Counted from the first letter of the stretch, positions 1 to 8,390 are shown. The stretch is 64,000 nt of DNA from Bacillus infantis NRRL B-14911 (GCF_000473245.1 NC_022524.1:2690501-2754500), one strand, 5' to 3'. Notes: generated by a model from the letters alone, not told the origin. Translations and numbers: made by a program.

Positions 1-164
1 AAAGCGACAATAGACAAATCCGGCGACAGTCCTTCAGCTGCCATCCGTGCAACAAACTTTTCCGGTGTTGTCGATGCATCAAAGAAATATCCTTCAAACC
101 CTTTGTTCCAAGCCGTCACTGCTTCATTTATACTGCAATCCGACAAGCGCCTTATTTCAATCAT
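1..164 (-). CDS. GNAT-like N-acetyltransferase, N-terminal fragment
   Basis: The gene runs off the left edge; 54 codons are visible, starting MIEIRRLSDCS and continuing through a motif around GFEGYFFDAS. This N-terminal pattern (a beta strand, then a helix with AWNKGFEGYF) resembles Bacillus GNAT acetyltransferases, but the acetyl-CoA binding motif lies outside the window, so the family call is tentative. Its ATG overlaps the TAA of the upstream hydrolase gene by one base (TAATG), which implies translational coupling and a shared transcript. Confidence 0.55.
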   Translation of the reverse strand, partial: MIEIRRLSDCSINEAVTAWNKGFEGYFFDASTTPEKFVARMAAEGLSPDLSIVA

Positions 165-997
165 TACTTTTCTCCTTTGAAAAAAGCTATTATTTTTTCC
201 ATTAATATTGCCGGCTGTTCAATCGCAGTCCAGTGCCCGCATTCAGGTATCACTTCTATTGCTGCATGGGGAATAAGGGAAAGCAGCAGCTCCTCCAGCA
301 TATCGGGGGTCAGTATATCCCTTACACCCTGTGCTGCCATAACAGGGATATCAGCCAGAGCAGCTGGATTGATGCTGGATTCATAATTTTGCAGAATATC
401 TTCCCCGATCTGTGAATTTACAATAGTATTGCTTTTCGTCTCAGTTTTCCTGGAAAGATTGGCACTATCAAACAAATAATATGGATCGATGATCTGAAAG
501 ATATCTGCAGCAGCTGCCTTGCCTTCTTTATAGTCCTCTGTAACTTGATGGAAGCGCTCAAGCTCTGCTTCAGAGAGCCTTTCCATCAGCAGGCGGCCAA
601 AATTTACGTAGCCTTCTGTTTTGGCACCGACAGCGGCGGTCAAAAAAAGCCTATTCACGTTTTCCGGATACTTGGAAGCATATAACAGGGCAAGCATCGA
701 CCCCCAGGATTCACCGACAAGATTCAGTTTGTCAATTTTGAGATGCTCTCTTAACGATTCTAAAGTTTCAACTTCTTCCCCCATAGTATAAATGGCTTCT
801 TCACGAAAAGAAGACTTGCCGCAGCCGCGCTGATCATAAAATACCAGCTTGAATTGTGAAGACAAGGGGGCAAGATGGGGGAGAAAAAAGCCATGCTCCC
901 CGCCTGGTCCCCCATGCAAAAAAACGATTGGTTCGCCTTCCCCCATTTGCTTTACAAAAATAGACTCATTTCTTAACGTAACAAGAGCTGATCCCAC
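164..997 (-). CDS. Alpha/beta hydrolase, proline iminopeptidase-like
   Basis: A 277-residue cytoplasmic serine hydrolase of the prolyl aminopeptidase family (S33), which removes N-terminal proline from peptides or acts on related small substrates. Visible are the oxyanion-hole motif HGGPGG at about residues 28-33, DQRGCGKS near 55-62, the nucleophile elbow GESWGS with Ser97, a candidate acid Asp227 (GVRDILTP) and the catalytic His255 in CGHW. There is no signal peptide. It is co-transcribed with the acetyltransferase fragment downstream (TAATG overlap). The exact substrate cannot be told from sequence; other S33 hydrolases share these motifs. Confidence 0.85.
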   Translation of the reverse strand: MGSALVTLRNESIFVKQMGEGEPIVFLHGGPGGEHGFFLPHLAPLSSQFKLVFYDQRGCGKSSFREEAIYTMGEEVETLESLREHLKIDKLNLVGESWGSMLALLYASKYPENVNRLFLTAAVGAKTEGYVNFGRLLMERLSEAELERFHQVTEDYKEGKAAAADIFQIIDPYYLFDSANLSRKTETKSNTIVNSQIGEDILQNYESSINPAALADIPVMAAQGVRDILTPDMLEELLLSLIPHAAIEVIPECGHWTAIEQPAILMEKIIAFFKGEK

Positions 998-1138
998 TGA
1001 TATTCCCCCTAAATAAACTAATTAGTCTATTTAATATTATCATTCTATTCTGAAATTTATCCAGTTATTTTTAGTTATTCGAACTTTTTTTTTCATATGT
1101 ACATACGCTGTATGATCTAGGCTAATGGAGGGGAAATA

Positions 1139-1483
1139 ATGAAAGCTTTATTAGAGCAGGGGCCTGCATTGGAAACCATTATTCGCGGAAGCAGGGAGTA
1201 TCAGCTGTTGAGGAAGCTGGCAGCAGAAATCAATGCCGACCCGGCAGCAAGGCAGCTGATCGAGGATTTCCGCAGCATCCACCACTTGCTGCAGGAAAAG
1301 CAGATCCGGGGAGAAAATCTGAGTCCTGCTGATATCCAGAAACTGCAGGTGCTGGAATCCGGTCTGATGCAAAATCCTAAAACCGCTTCATATCTGCAGG
1401 CAGAAGAACAAATCTTCAAGGCAATCCAGGAACTGAATATGATGCTGGCCAGGCCGATGGATGAGATTTATAGCGGAGTGTAG
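1139..1483 (+). CDS. YlbF/YmcA (UPF0342, YheA-like) family protein
   Basis: A 114-residue all-helical protein. The pattern (A)xxxxIRxSxEYxxLxxLxxxINADxxAxxLIExFRxxxxxLQxKQxxGE followed by a C-terminal RPMDEIYSG is characteristic of the YheA/YlbF/YmcA family. YlbF and YmcA are known in B. subtilis as part of a complex that affects RNase Y-dependent processing, competence and sporulation; the role of YheA-type members is unclear. A GGAGGGG ribosome site precedes the ATG. It stands alone, convergent with the gene remnant to its right, and they share a palindromic terminator at 1529-1556. Confidence 0.8.
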   Translation: MKALLEQGPALETIIRGSREYQLLRKLAAEINADPAARQLIEDFRSIHHLLQEKQIRGENLSPADIQKLQVLESGLMQNPKTASYLQAEEQIFKAIQELNMMLARPMDEIYSGV

Positions 1484-1528
1484 AACGGCAGCAATAAGCT
1501 TTTTAGATCAGCCCTCTTTTCATTTAAA

Positions 1529-1556
1529 AAAAGGAAAGCAAATTTGCTTTCCTTTT
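1529..1556. terminator. Perfect palindrome, probable bidirectional terminator
   Basis: AAAAGGAAAGCAAA is followed directly by its reverse complement, with A-runs before and T-runs after. It lies between two convergent reading frames and would end transcripts from both sides. The stem is AT-rich, so strength is uncertain. Confidence 0.6.
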
Positions 1557-1580
1557 ATATATGGTCCAAGCTTTGCAAAA

Positions 1581-1766
1581 TTATGGCCTGCCCTCCTCTT
1601 TATAGTATTGCCGCTCCTCTGTTCCAACTCCTTTGCCAGTAAAATTGGCGGCCAACTTCATTCGAAATATACCATGAGCCGAACTTACCGTCTTTTCCCC
1701 ATGATCTTTATATGAAATAATGAATTTTTCTTTCCCTATTTTTTCTGCTGACGTTTCTTTTACCAC
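1581..1766 (-). pseudogene. Unrecognised short reading frame, possible gene remnant
   Basis: The frame stays open upstream to a TGA near 1793, giving about 70 residues with protein-like composition (for example EKFIISYKDHGEKTVSSAHGIF). No good ATG plus ribosome site is present: the first in-frame starts are ATT, GTG or GTA codons, and an ATG with an AAGGAG-like sequence just upstream is in a different frame. This looks like the C-terminal part of a small protein that lost its start through a frameshift. I do not recognise the family. Confidence 0.35.
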
Positions 1767-1866
1767 CTGATATCCTTTAATCTCTCCTTCTCATTTTCCT
1801 TCTCTCTCGGGGAAGCGGTCAGTCATGGATCCTTCTCCCATTGAAGCAAACCCTAGCGCTTCCGTC

Positions 1867-2340
1867 TCAGAAAGGGGGCTGAGGATCTGATATCAGTAAA
1901 AGATAACCCCAAAGCAAACCGGCGCATAAAAGCGGAAGTACTATAAATAAGATGCTGCCTTCTCTCCTGAAAATCCGCCTGTCCAGTAATGCGTATAAAA
2001 GAGCGGCTCCCATACCATATAATGCTGCAATCGTATTCTGAAAAAGCAGCCCGTTTGCCAATCCGAAAAGCCCGTGGAGAAAGATATAAAGCCAGTCTTT
2101 CCTAAGGACAGCTACCCGTTTCTGCAAAACTTCAAGCAGAAACGAAACAAGGTTCCCGTAAAAAAAGACAATCGCTCCTGCATACAGCATAAATAAAAGC
2201 AGCCAGCCAAGAAAGGCGGTTCCAAGTCCAGAGGCAGGTTCAGAATCATTGACAGCAAAAAAAGCAAACAATATGGAGACCGCTGCTGAGACAGCAAACG
2301 AAGCAGTCAATTTTCTCTGGATGAGTTTTCTAAGCTTCAT
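1867..2340 (-). CDS. Hypothetical multi-pass membrane protein
   Basis: A 157-residue hydrophobic protein with about four or five membrane segments, separated by short basic loops (KRVAVLRKDW near 75-84, DRRIFRREG near 119-127). The positive N-terminus (MKLRKLIQRKL) suggests an N-in topology. GGAGGAAGCAATAA precedes the ATG, so the start is secure. I do not recognise the family, and no neighbour suggests a role. Confidence 0.65.
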   Translation of the reverse strand: MKLRKLIQRKLTASFAVSAAVSILFAFFAVNDSEPASGLGTAFLGWLLLFMLYAGAIVFFYGNLVSFLLEVLQKRVAVLRKDWLYIFLHGLFGLANGLLFQNTIAALYGMGAALLYALLDRRIFRREGSILFIVLPLLCAGLLWGYLLLISDPQPPF

Positions 2341-2389
2341 TTATTGCTTCCTCCTTATTTCAGGCGCCTTCTTGACTTTCTTTTTTGTT

Positions 2390-2771
2390 TGAGTGACTCA
2401 TTTTTCTCCTCTTGAGGCACTCTGAACGGGTTATCCGACCGGAAGAGTGACTCATATCTTTATTTTGAGTCACTCTAACCAGCTTTTCCCCCATCAGAGT
2501 GACTCATATTCTCCTCTTGAATCACTCTAACCAGCTTTTCCCCCATCAGAGTGACTCATATTCTCCTCTTGAGACACTCTAACCGGCTTTTCCCACCATC
2601 AGAGTGACTCATATTCTCCTCTTGAGACACTCTAACCGGCTTTCCACACCATCAGAGTGACTCATATTCTCCTCTTGAGGCACTCAAACCAGCTTTTCCC
2701 CCTTCAGAGTGACTCATATTCTCCTTTTAAGTCACTCTGACTAGTTTCACACTCCATCAGGGTGACTCATG
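2390..2771. repeat. Tandem hairpin array, 8 units, about 52-53 bp period
   Basis: GAGTGACTCA (or a one-base variant) begins at 2391, 2445, 2497, 2549, 2602, 2655, 2707 and 2760. In most units it is followed after 10-11 bases by TGAGNCACTCT, forming an AGAGTGACTCA / TGAGTCACTCT hairpin, then a pyrimidine-rich linker (AACCRGCTTTTCCC). The same unit and period recur at 30327-30707 and, diverged, at 53603-54090. No coding frame spans the array. Nothing further is evident between 2772 and 2919. Confidence 0.9.
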
Positions 2772-2919
2772 ACTCCCTAATCAGGGATATTCCTTACTTT
2801 CTAAAATCTCATTTTCCTTTCCCCGGACAACAATTTGGTAGACTTCTTTATGTGCCTCATCATTTGCTGCACTAATTATGCTTGTGCTTCTTCAATCATC
2901 CTTGCTGCTGATGCAGCTT

Positions 2920-3234
2920 CTAATTAAAAGAAGTTTTTATAATATATTTAACCGGTTTGGGATGTGTATAAATGGCAATGCCTTTAAAACCTTCAAACTC
3001 CCTAACTTTATGTTGGATTTCGGAAGCGGGCATACTCCATGTGCTTACCTGCTCACCTTTCATTCTATAAGCCTTGCCGGTTTCCTGTTGAAGCGGTCCG
3101 CTTATTGAAAAAAGGAGGACAACCCCCAAAAGTAACACAACCGCTTCAAAAGTCTGCTTTCTGCTTTTCTTTTTGGACAGCATTTTATTTTGGTAGGCTT
3201 GCTGGACTTTTCTTTTCATAACAACCATTTTCAT
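2920..3234 (-). CDS. Hypothetical single-pass membrane protein
   Basis: The chosen start gives 104 residues (MKMVVMKRKV...) because AGGAG sits 7-8 bases upstream; a longer frame begins in a TAATG overlap with the upstream gene's stop but lacks a ribosome site. A strongly basic segment (KMLSKKKSRKQ) precedes one membrane helix (TFEAVVLLLGVVLLFSI), then an outward domain of about 60 residues ends in HPKPVKYIIKTSFN. No family is recognised. It is co-transcribed with the larger membrane-anchored protein upstream and so may also belong to the ECF regulon. Confidence 0.55.
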   Translation of the reverse strand: MKMVVMKRKVQQAYQNKMLSKKKSRKQTFEAVVLLLGVVLLFSISGPLQQETGKAYRMKGEQVSTWSMPASEIQHKVREFEGFKGIAIYTHPKPVKYIIKTSFN

Positions 3235-3257
3235 TTTACCGCTCCTAAATACCTTCA

Positions 3258-4535
3258 TTATTGGGTGATACTCATTAGTGTATCTAAGTTCTCTTTAGAG
3301 TATAGAAATTTAAGCAATTCATCATAAGCATCTGTCTGAAAAATAAGCTCTTTTTCGTTAAAAACAAAAATTGTAAAATCGTTCAGCTCTTTTCCGTTCT
3401 CCATTTTAATAGAGTTTTCAGCTGAAGTCTTCACAACAGTTTTAATTCCCTCTTTTTTCAAAGATTCCATTTTCTCTTTTGATTTATTTCCAATAGCAAG
3501 TATGGACAGTTTACCACTTTCATTCGACATCCAATTACTGCCATAAAAGATTTTATCCTGTTCCTCGAGAACCCTGACTTCTTCCAGAATTGGAAACCAT
3601 AATTGACCGTCTTCTGGATATCTCGCATTAAATGCAAGTTTCTGGCCTGTATGATACTTTGCTCCCTTATCAATCCAAAACGGAACCCCATCTATTTTTA
3701 TAAAGCCCAGTTCACGGTTGACTTCGGTTACAATACCTTCCTGGCTGGTTGCTTGAGGAAGTACATTTTCATCTATATATTTTTCCATTAACCCGATATC
3801 TTTGCTGCGGAATACTTCTCCTTCCTCGTCCAATAATATATAGGAAGGTACTTCTTTAATATTTAATTCCGATAGCTCTTCTTCTGCTCTTTGTAAATCT
3901 GTATACGCCCCTACTGTTATAAGTGCAGAGGGATACTGCTTTAATAACTTCCCTCTTAACTCCAGATCTTTTTCCAGCGTGGCCTCTTTTTCTGTTACCA
4001 CAATGGAATACTGGCCTTTAGACCTTGGAAAATAAGGTTTTATCTGTGGCTGTTTTTCAACTTTAATAGGAAGATAATACTCAGCCGTTCTTCCATCCTT
4101 CCAATATGCCTGTAGAACTGCTGTTTTAATTCCCTCACCTTCACTGATTAAGCCGTTTTCTCCCATTATACTCGGCAATATATCCGGGAATTTTTTTCCG
4201 TTAGGCATCAGAGTGCTTTTTCCTATAAAAACAGGGCTGCCAGTTTCATCGGGAAATTCGACCTTCATTTCCTCATTCTCGTATACATGCTGATTTTTCA
4301 GAGATTTGGTAATATCCTTCATCTCTCTCTCCACCAGTCCGTCATTCCACCGGTAAGAACCCATGATTGCCTGCACCTCTGTATCTCCAACTGTGATCAC
4401 CGGCATCGGCGGCTTTTCTTCCTTATAAACCTTTTCTTTATCAAAATAAAGCATCGTCAAAATGACGATAACTGCCCCGGCTCCCCATAGAAGCGGGCGA
4501 ATCCAATGAAATCTCTTTTTACTGCTTTCTTTCAT
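3258..4535 (-). CDS. Membrane-anchored protein with a thioredoxin-like region
   Basis: The start is set by AGGGGG ahead of ATG at 4535, giving 425 residues. One N-terminal membrane helix (IRPLLWGAGAVIVILTMLYF) anchors a large extracytoplasmic part. A segment from about residue 200 (ALITVGAYTDLQRAEEELSELN, then VPSYILLDEEGEV) resembles the strand-helix-strand-cis-Pro core of a thioredoxin fold, but no CXXC is present, so redox activity is unlikely. A strong ECF-type promoter lies just upstream and the neighbouring sigma/anti-sigma genes end immediately before it, so it is probably a target of that sigma factor. Family otherwise unrecognised. Confidence 0.6.
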   Translation of the reverse strand: MKESSKKRFHWIRPLLWGAGAVIVILTMLYFDKEKVYKEEKPPMPVITVGDTEVQAIMGSYRWNDGLVEREMKDITKSLKNQHVYENEEMKVEFPDETGSPVFIGKSTLMPNGKKFPDILPSIMGENGLISEGEGIKTAVLQAYWKDGRTAEYYLPIKVEKQPQIKPYFPRSKGQYSIVVTEKEATLEKDLELRGKLLKQYPSALITVGAYTDLQRAEEELSELNIKEVPSYILLDEEGEVFRSKDIGLMEKYIDENVLPQATSQEGIVTEVNRELGFIKIDGVPFWIDKGAKYHTGQKLAFNARYPEDGQLWFPILEEVRVLEEQDKIFYGSNWMSNESGKLSILAIGNKSKEKMESLKKEGIKTVVKTSAENSIKMENGKELNDFTIFVFNEKELIFQTDAYDELLKFLYSKENLDTLMSITQ

Positions 4536-4572
4536 GAAAATCCCCCTATCGCCACATATACAAATCAAGATA

Positions 4573-4606
4573 CTTTATATACGTTTTGGCAAGCAGAAAG
4601 TTGCAA
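4573..4606 (-). promoter_or_regulatory. Probable ECF sigma-dependent promoter
   Basis: On the minus strand TTGCAACTTT (-35 type, 4606-4597) is followed after 13 bases by CGTATA (-10 type, from 4583). The AAC / CGTAT pair is the usual ECF pattern in Bacillus. It gives a short leader to the ATG at 4535 and sits just below the ECF sigma operon terminator. Recognition by that particular sigma factor is an inference. Confidence 0.6.
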
Positions 4607-4628
4607 TTTTTCCCAAAATCTTCCCAAA

Positions 4629-4654
4629 AGAAAAACAGGCTGCTGAAAGCCTGC
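4629..4654 (-). terminator. Rho-independent terminator of the ECF sigma operon
   Basis: Read on the minus strand, GCAGGCTTTCAGCAGCCTG forms a stem followed by TTTTTCTTTT. It lies 13 bases after the anti-sigma stop codon and separates that operon from the downstream gene with its own promoter. Confidence 0.85.
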
Positions 4655-4666
4655 TTTTCATTCTGT

Positions 4667-6271
4667 TTATCTAAATAACGGCACCTTCCACTCTTTATCT
4701 ACTGGATAATAACGCGTGCTAGATATGAGATGCAATGTCAGTTCTTCCGGCTCTTTCTCCAGATCATAAGCTTTGAGATTGAGAGAAGTTTTGAAGCGCC
4801 CATTTTTGTCTTTTTCGTTTAATATGGAACCACTATGATACAGGGGATAGACATTTCCTTCTTCATCCCTCATCACCCATGACCCAAAATCAGCGGAAGG
4901 TACTTCCTTGCCGCCCTCCATCTCAATTTCGAAATAGGATTCCTTTTGAATTGGCAGCAGTGACTTACGCAGCGAGTAATCATTTTTCTTCTTTGCTTTT
5001 TTAATTGTTATATGATTGCCTTCGTATTCAAAGCTGACTGGTTTCTTCCGGAGATCATCCGGTTTAATTTTTATAGAAAAATCGGCTGGCAGGGTTTTGA
5101 TTACGCCATCGAGTACAAGAGTATAACTGCTTTTATTTTTCTGCGGGATAAATGATTCATTCCAGCGTACTGCCCCAAGTTCATCCAGATCTTTGCTAGA
5201 CCCTGATATCCAGCTTGTATCGCTGGGATGGCCCTGCCCCTCAGCGAAGGTATTGTGCTTATAAACGGCTTCATTTTTTTCATCCACAATATGATATTGA
5301 ATCGCCGTTCCGAATCCAGAGAACATCCCTACATTTTCTTTGCCAAACTGTTCTTCAAGCTCTTTAATCCTAGTTTCCACGTCGGCTTTTTCCTTTTTCG
5401 TGAATGATGTCTCATAGATCAGCTCGTTTGAAGAAGGAGCAAATTGCACTTCTTTTAGATCAATTGAAACACCATTGAAAGCGGCGCTATGCTGGTCGAG
5501 CGCAAGCCTGCTTGTATATTTTTGCCTTTCCTTCAGGTCAACAGGCACTTCAACATTCCAGTTCCCCTGCTTACCGTTCAGCTCCTTAAGATCGACTTTA
5601 ATCAAGACCTCTTCTAGACCGGTCCGATCCCTCAGCGAAAATTCTATTAATCCATACTCAGATCCCTCTGTCCAGCGCATTCCGTAGCCATCGATTTCTT
5701 TACCATCTTGATCATAGGCTGCGATCCTGTTTTCTGTGTCATCCATATTGATACTGGTATCAAGCGGTTTGCCGTTTGAATCCAATACTTTAAAAGAAAG
5801 CGCAATTCTTGATGTATCCGCGACTACATCCTCTATTTTGAACGTTGTGTTCTGATCTGTTGCAGCAATATCCACCCGGGTCGCCATTCCCTCTTGAGAT
5901 GCCAGCCTCAGACCGTCATCCACCTCATTGGAGGAAAATAGCCCGCCGACCCAGTCTGCAAAGCCAGGGACCGTGCTGATTCCTGCAGCCAGCAGCAGTC
6001 CGGCTGCCGCTGCGGCCATCCGTTTCCCTGAGACAAACTTTCTTTTTGGTCTGTATGATTCAAGCTGCCCAATGATGACATCTGCAAAATCGTCGGGAAG
6101 CTTTGGCATCTGCAGGGTTTCTTTCATGAATTCAGCTTCATGTTCAAATAAACCAGCAACTTCAGCACAAGACGGACAGCCTGCGATATGGCCTTTCAGT
6201 TCAGACTGTTCCTTTTCGGTTAAAAGCTGATCGGTATATTGAGAGATTTTATCCGCCGTTGGACAATTCAT
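4667..6271 (-). CDS. ECF anti-sigma factor, zf-HC2 plus DUF4179
   Basis: A 534-residue single-pass membrane protein. The N-terminal zinc-finger anti-sigma domain shows Cys3, then His28-x3-Cys32-x2-Cys35 (HIAGCPSC), which normally grips the sigma factor. A membrane helix follows at about 84-103 (RMAAAAAGLLLAAGIS), then a long extracytoplasmic part whose start (GLFSSNEVDDGLRLASQEG) is typical of DUF4179 proteins, with a further beta-rich domain. The gene overlaps the upstream sigma gene by 23 bases. Family knowledge: such proteins hold the sigma factor inactive until an envelope signal triggers release. The signal is unknown here. Confidence 0.85.
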   Translation of the reverse strand: MNCPTADKISQYTDQLLTEKEQSELKGHIAGCPSCAEVAGLFEHEAEFMKETLQMPKLPDDFADVIIGQLESYRPKRKFVSGKRMAAAAAGLLLAAGISTVPGFADWVGGLFSSNEVDDGLRLASQEGMATRVDIAATDQNTTFKIEDVVADTSRIALSFKVLDSNGKPLDTSINMDDTENRIAAYDQDGKEIDGYGMRWTEGSEYGLIEFSLRDRTGLEEVLIKVDLKELNGKQGNWNVEVPVDLKERQKYTSRLALDQHSAAFNGVSIDLKEVQFAPSSNELIYETSFTKKEKADVETRIKELEEQFGKENVGMFSGFGTAIQYHIVDEKNEAVYKHNTFAEGQGHPSDTSWISGSSKDLDELGAVRWNESFIPQKNKSSYTLVLDGVIKTLPADFSIKIKPDDLRKKPVSFEYEGNHITIKKAKKKNDYSLRKSLLPIQKESYFEIEMEGGKEVPSADFGSWVMRDEEGNVYPLYHSGSILNEKDKNGRFKTSLNLKAYDLEKEPEELTLHLISSTRYYPVDKEWKVPLFR

Positions 6272-6815
6272 TATAATAGCCTCCCTGTTTTTTGACTGTT
6301 TCCCTCATTTTCTTTTTGGCCCTGTGAAGCTTGTTCCGGACCATGGATAAGGGCATGCCTGTCGTTTCTGCAATTTCCTCATATGGCAATTCATTGGCAT
6401 AGCGAAGGAGTATAATAATCCTTTCATCCTCCGGCAGTGTGCTGATCAGCTTTTCCACCTGCCTATTTTTCTCTTTTTTCAGAAGAATCACTTCCGGGTG
6501 CTTAGTGTTGACGGCAGAGGCCTCGTTTATTTCCGCCTGCTTGATTTGGGAGCTTTTCTTCCTGAATTCATCCATGCAGTGATTCACTGCCACCCGGTAA
6601 AGCCAGCTTGAGAAGGCCCCTTTCTGGTCATACTTGCCAAGCTGATTGTAAATTTTGATAAATGCCTCCTGGACCAGATCCTGGGCATCCTGCGGGTTTT
6701 TTGTCATCCTCAGTATCGTTGCGTACAAAGGGTTTTTGTATTTATTGATGATGTGCCCGTAAGCCTGCTTGTTTCCGGCCAGCACCTGCTTTATCCAAAA
6801 TGCTTCCTCTTCCAT
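6249..6815 (-). CDS. ECF RNA polymerase sigma factor (first pair)
   Basis: Start ATG at 6815 is chosen because GGGAGGT lies 6-7 bases upstream; a longer frame to 6890 has no ribosome site. The 188-residue product has sigma region 2 (NPLYATILRMTKNPQDAQDLVQ, with the -10 binding segment KYDQKGAFSSWLYRVAVN) and region 4 (LPEDERIIILLRY, then an HTH in ELPYEEIAETTGMPLSMVRNKL). It would direct polymerase to a small stress regulon, held by the co-expressed anti-sigma factor. I looked for an autoregulatory ECF promoter upstream and did not find one with convincing spacing. Confidence 0.9.
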   Translation of the reverse strand: MEEEAFWIKQVLAGNKQAYGHIINKYKNPLYATILRMTKNPQDAQDLVQEAFIKIYNQLGKYDQKGAFSSWLYRVAVNHCMDEFRKKSSQIKQAEINEASAVNTKHPEVILLKKEKNRQVEKLISTLPEDERIIILLRYANELPYEEIAETTGMPLSMVRNKLHRAKKKMRETVKKQGGYYNELSNGG

Positions 6816-6897
6816 ATGTACCTCCCGTTCCTTCCTGCCCTTTTTTCCGATTCTTCTATAATAACGGAAACTATGGTAAAAAAATCTCAAAGTTTTG

Positions 6898-6943
6898 CAA
6901 AAAAAAATAGCAGCTGCAGGATATTCGCAGCTGCCTTGCTATT
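6898..6943 (-). terminator. Rho-independent terminator
   Basis: On the minus strand GCAGCTGC - 9-base loop - GCAGCTGC, extended by ATAGCA / TGCTAT matches, is followed by TATTTTTTTTT. It follows the membrane protein gene ending at 6946. Confidence 0.85.
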
Positions 6944-6945
6944 TT

Positions 6946-7416
6946 TCACAGATTTTTTCGTATCGACAGATAATAAGAAAGCATCTGGATGGCCGGGATC
7001 AGCAGAATGATCAGGATGGGGTAGAAAGGGATCTTATCCTCGAGCACTGGATAAAAAAGCATAAGGGCTGCAGTAAACGGCACCGCAAAATACAGGGAGA
7101 TATAGGAGCTTCTGCAGGCTCTGGCAGTCATCATTTTTTCCCGTTCATCCTGTTCCTCGAACTCAGGCGGCAGGAGAAGCAGAGCACCGATACTTGACCG
7201 CTTTTTCTTGTTCTTGCTGTAAAGGAACCAGCTGATCAAACCCCCTATCAGCAAAAAAACGGCAACCGGTGTGATATTAATCGTCAATGACCAGGGCGGC
7301 TCAGGGTTCCGCAGCACCTCTGCAAACTGGGTCTGGGCATCGTACATTGCTATCATAGCCCAGGCAAATAACGCATATAAAACAAAATTTAATAAGATTG
7401 TCCGATTCGTTTTCAT
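6946..7416 (-). CDS. Hypothetical membrane protein paired with an HTH regulator
   Basis: Start ATG at 7416 follows AAGGAGGAAGAGA; the product has 156 residues. Four membrane helices are visible: residues about 8-25, 45-65, then two near the C-terminus (YISLYFAVPFTAALMLFY and FYPILIILLIPAIQMLSYYL). Between them lies an acidic cytosolic motif, PPEFEEQDEREKMMTARACRS, seen in DUF2178/DUF3796-like proteins that sit next to small XRE regulators. It overlaps the regulator gene by four bases (ATGA). Function unknown. Confidence 0.65.
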   Translation of the reverse strand: MKTNRTILLNFVLYALFAWAMIAMYDAQTQFAEVLRNPEPPWSLTINITPVAVFLLIGGLISWFLYSKNKKKRSSIGALLLLPPEFEEQDEREKMMTARACRSSYISLYFAVPFTAALMLFYPVLEDKIPFYPILIILLIPAIQMLSYYLSIRKNL

Positions 7417-7625
7417 TTCTCTTCCTCCTTTAATAGCCAAAATACTTCTTCCATCTTCAGCTGGAATGCCTCGCATATCTTCAGGGCAAGCAGCAGGGAC
7501 GGGATATAATCCCCTTTTTCAAGCGCTGCGATTGTTTGCCTCGTCACACCTGAAGCCTGGGCCAGCTTTTCCTGTGTCCAGCTGTTTCTGGCACGCAGCT
7601 CTTTGACACAATTGCCAATTTCCAT
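7413..7625 (-). CDS. Small XRE-family transcriptional regulator
   Basis: A roughly 70-residue protein that is almost entirely one helix-turn-helix domain: IGNCVKELRARNSWTQEKLA, then SGVTRQTIAALEKGDYIPS. This matches the short YozG-type Cro/CI regulators. ATG at 7625 (AGGTGC upstream) is preferred over an upstream ATG at 7637. The ATGA overlap with the membrane protein gene indicates one operon; such pairs usually regulate themselves. The protein has no ligand domain. Confidence 0.85.
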   Translation of the reverse strand: MEIGNCVKELRARNSWTQEKLAQASGVTRQTIAALEKGDYIPSLLLALKICEAFQLKMEEVFWLLKEEEK

Positions 7626-7793
7626 AAAGCACCTCATTCACCGTCTCTTTGTTAAGTCAACTTAACATCAATTAAGTCAATTGTATAGAAGACTTTACAT
7701 TATGTAAAGCCCATTTAACATTGACCTAAAAAAGTGTATAACATTTATGTATTTGGAAAAATTACTCATGAATATTAATTAGGAGGTATTAGA

Positions 7794-8384
7794 ATGAAAA
7801 AGTTAAGATGGCTTTTAATAGGCGCTGCTGCGTCTGTGCTGATTACCGGCTGTGCCTCATCCAACCAGGGCAGCCAGGATGGAAATGACGGCCAATCCGG
7901 CACATTATCCATGAGAAATGTCACCGACAGCGATGCAACTGACAATGACAATAACTTAATGGACGACGAACAAAATAACAACAAGCAGTATAACAATGGA
8001 CTGGAAGATAATGGGCAGAACGGCAATGAACAGAATGGCAGCGATCAGAATGATCTTCGCAATTCAGAAGATGCCCAGCAGAAAGTTGAAGCCATGAAAG
8101 AAGTTGATAAGGCGGTAGTCATTACAGCCGGAAGCAAGGCATATGCAGCTGTAAAGCTCGCAAATGGGGAAAATGCTGATGTAAATGATGAAATGAAAAA
8201 GAAGGTTTCCGATCAGGTTCAGGCAGCAGATCAAAATATCAATGAAGTTTTTGTTTCAAGCAATCCTGATTTCATGGAACGCATGCGCGGATATAGGGAT
8301 GATATTCAGAATGGTAACCCTGTAAGAGGATTATTTGATCAATTTTCCGAAACAGTGCAAAGAATTTTCCCTGAATCACGATAA
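7794..8384 (+). CDS. YhcN/YlaJ-family sporulation lipoprotein
   Basis: A 196-residue lipoprotein: signal peptide MKKLRWLLIGAAASVLITGC with lipobox ITGC (Cys20), a long Asn/Gln/Asp-rich linker (about 25-85), then a folded domain beginning AQQKVEAMKEVDKAVVITAG and ending FDQFSETVQRIFPES. That domain is the YhcN/YlaJ signature; B. subtilis members are made in the forespore and found in the spore inner membrane. AGGAGG lies 7 bases before the ATG, and a strong terminator follows. The linker is low complexity and probably extends the domain from the membrane. Confidence 0.88.
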   Translation: MKKLRWLLIGAAASVLITGCASSNQGSQDGNDGQSGTLSMRNVTDSDATDNDNNLMDDEQNNNKQYNNGLEDNGQNGNEQNGSDQNDLRNSEDAQQKVEAMKEVDKAVVITAGSKAYAAVKLANGENADVNDEMKKKVSDQVQAADQNINEVFVSSNPDFMERMRGYRDDIQNGNPVRGLFDQFSETVQRIFPESR

Positions 8385-8390
8385 CAGTAA

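Noticed and set aside
6820-6900. Autoregulatory ECF promoter for the first sigma gene
   Set aside because: TTGCAAAAC and CGTTAT are present but about 34 bases apart, not the 21-23 seen in the convincing site at 4573-4606.
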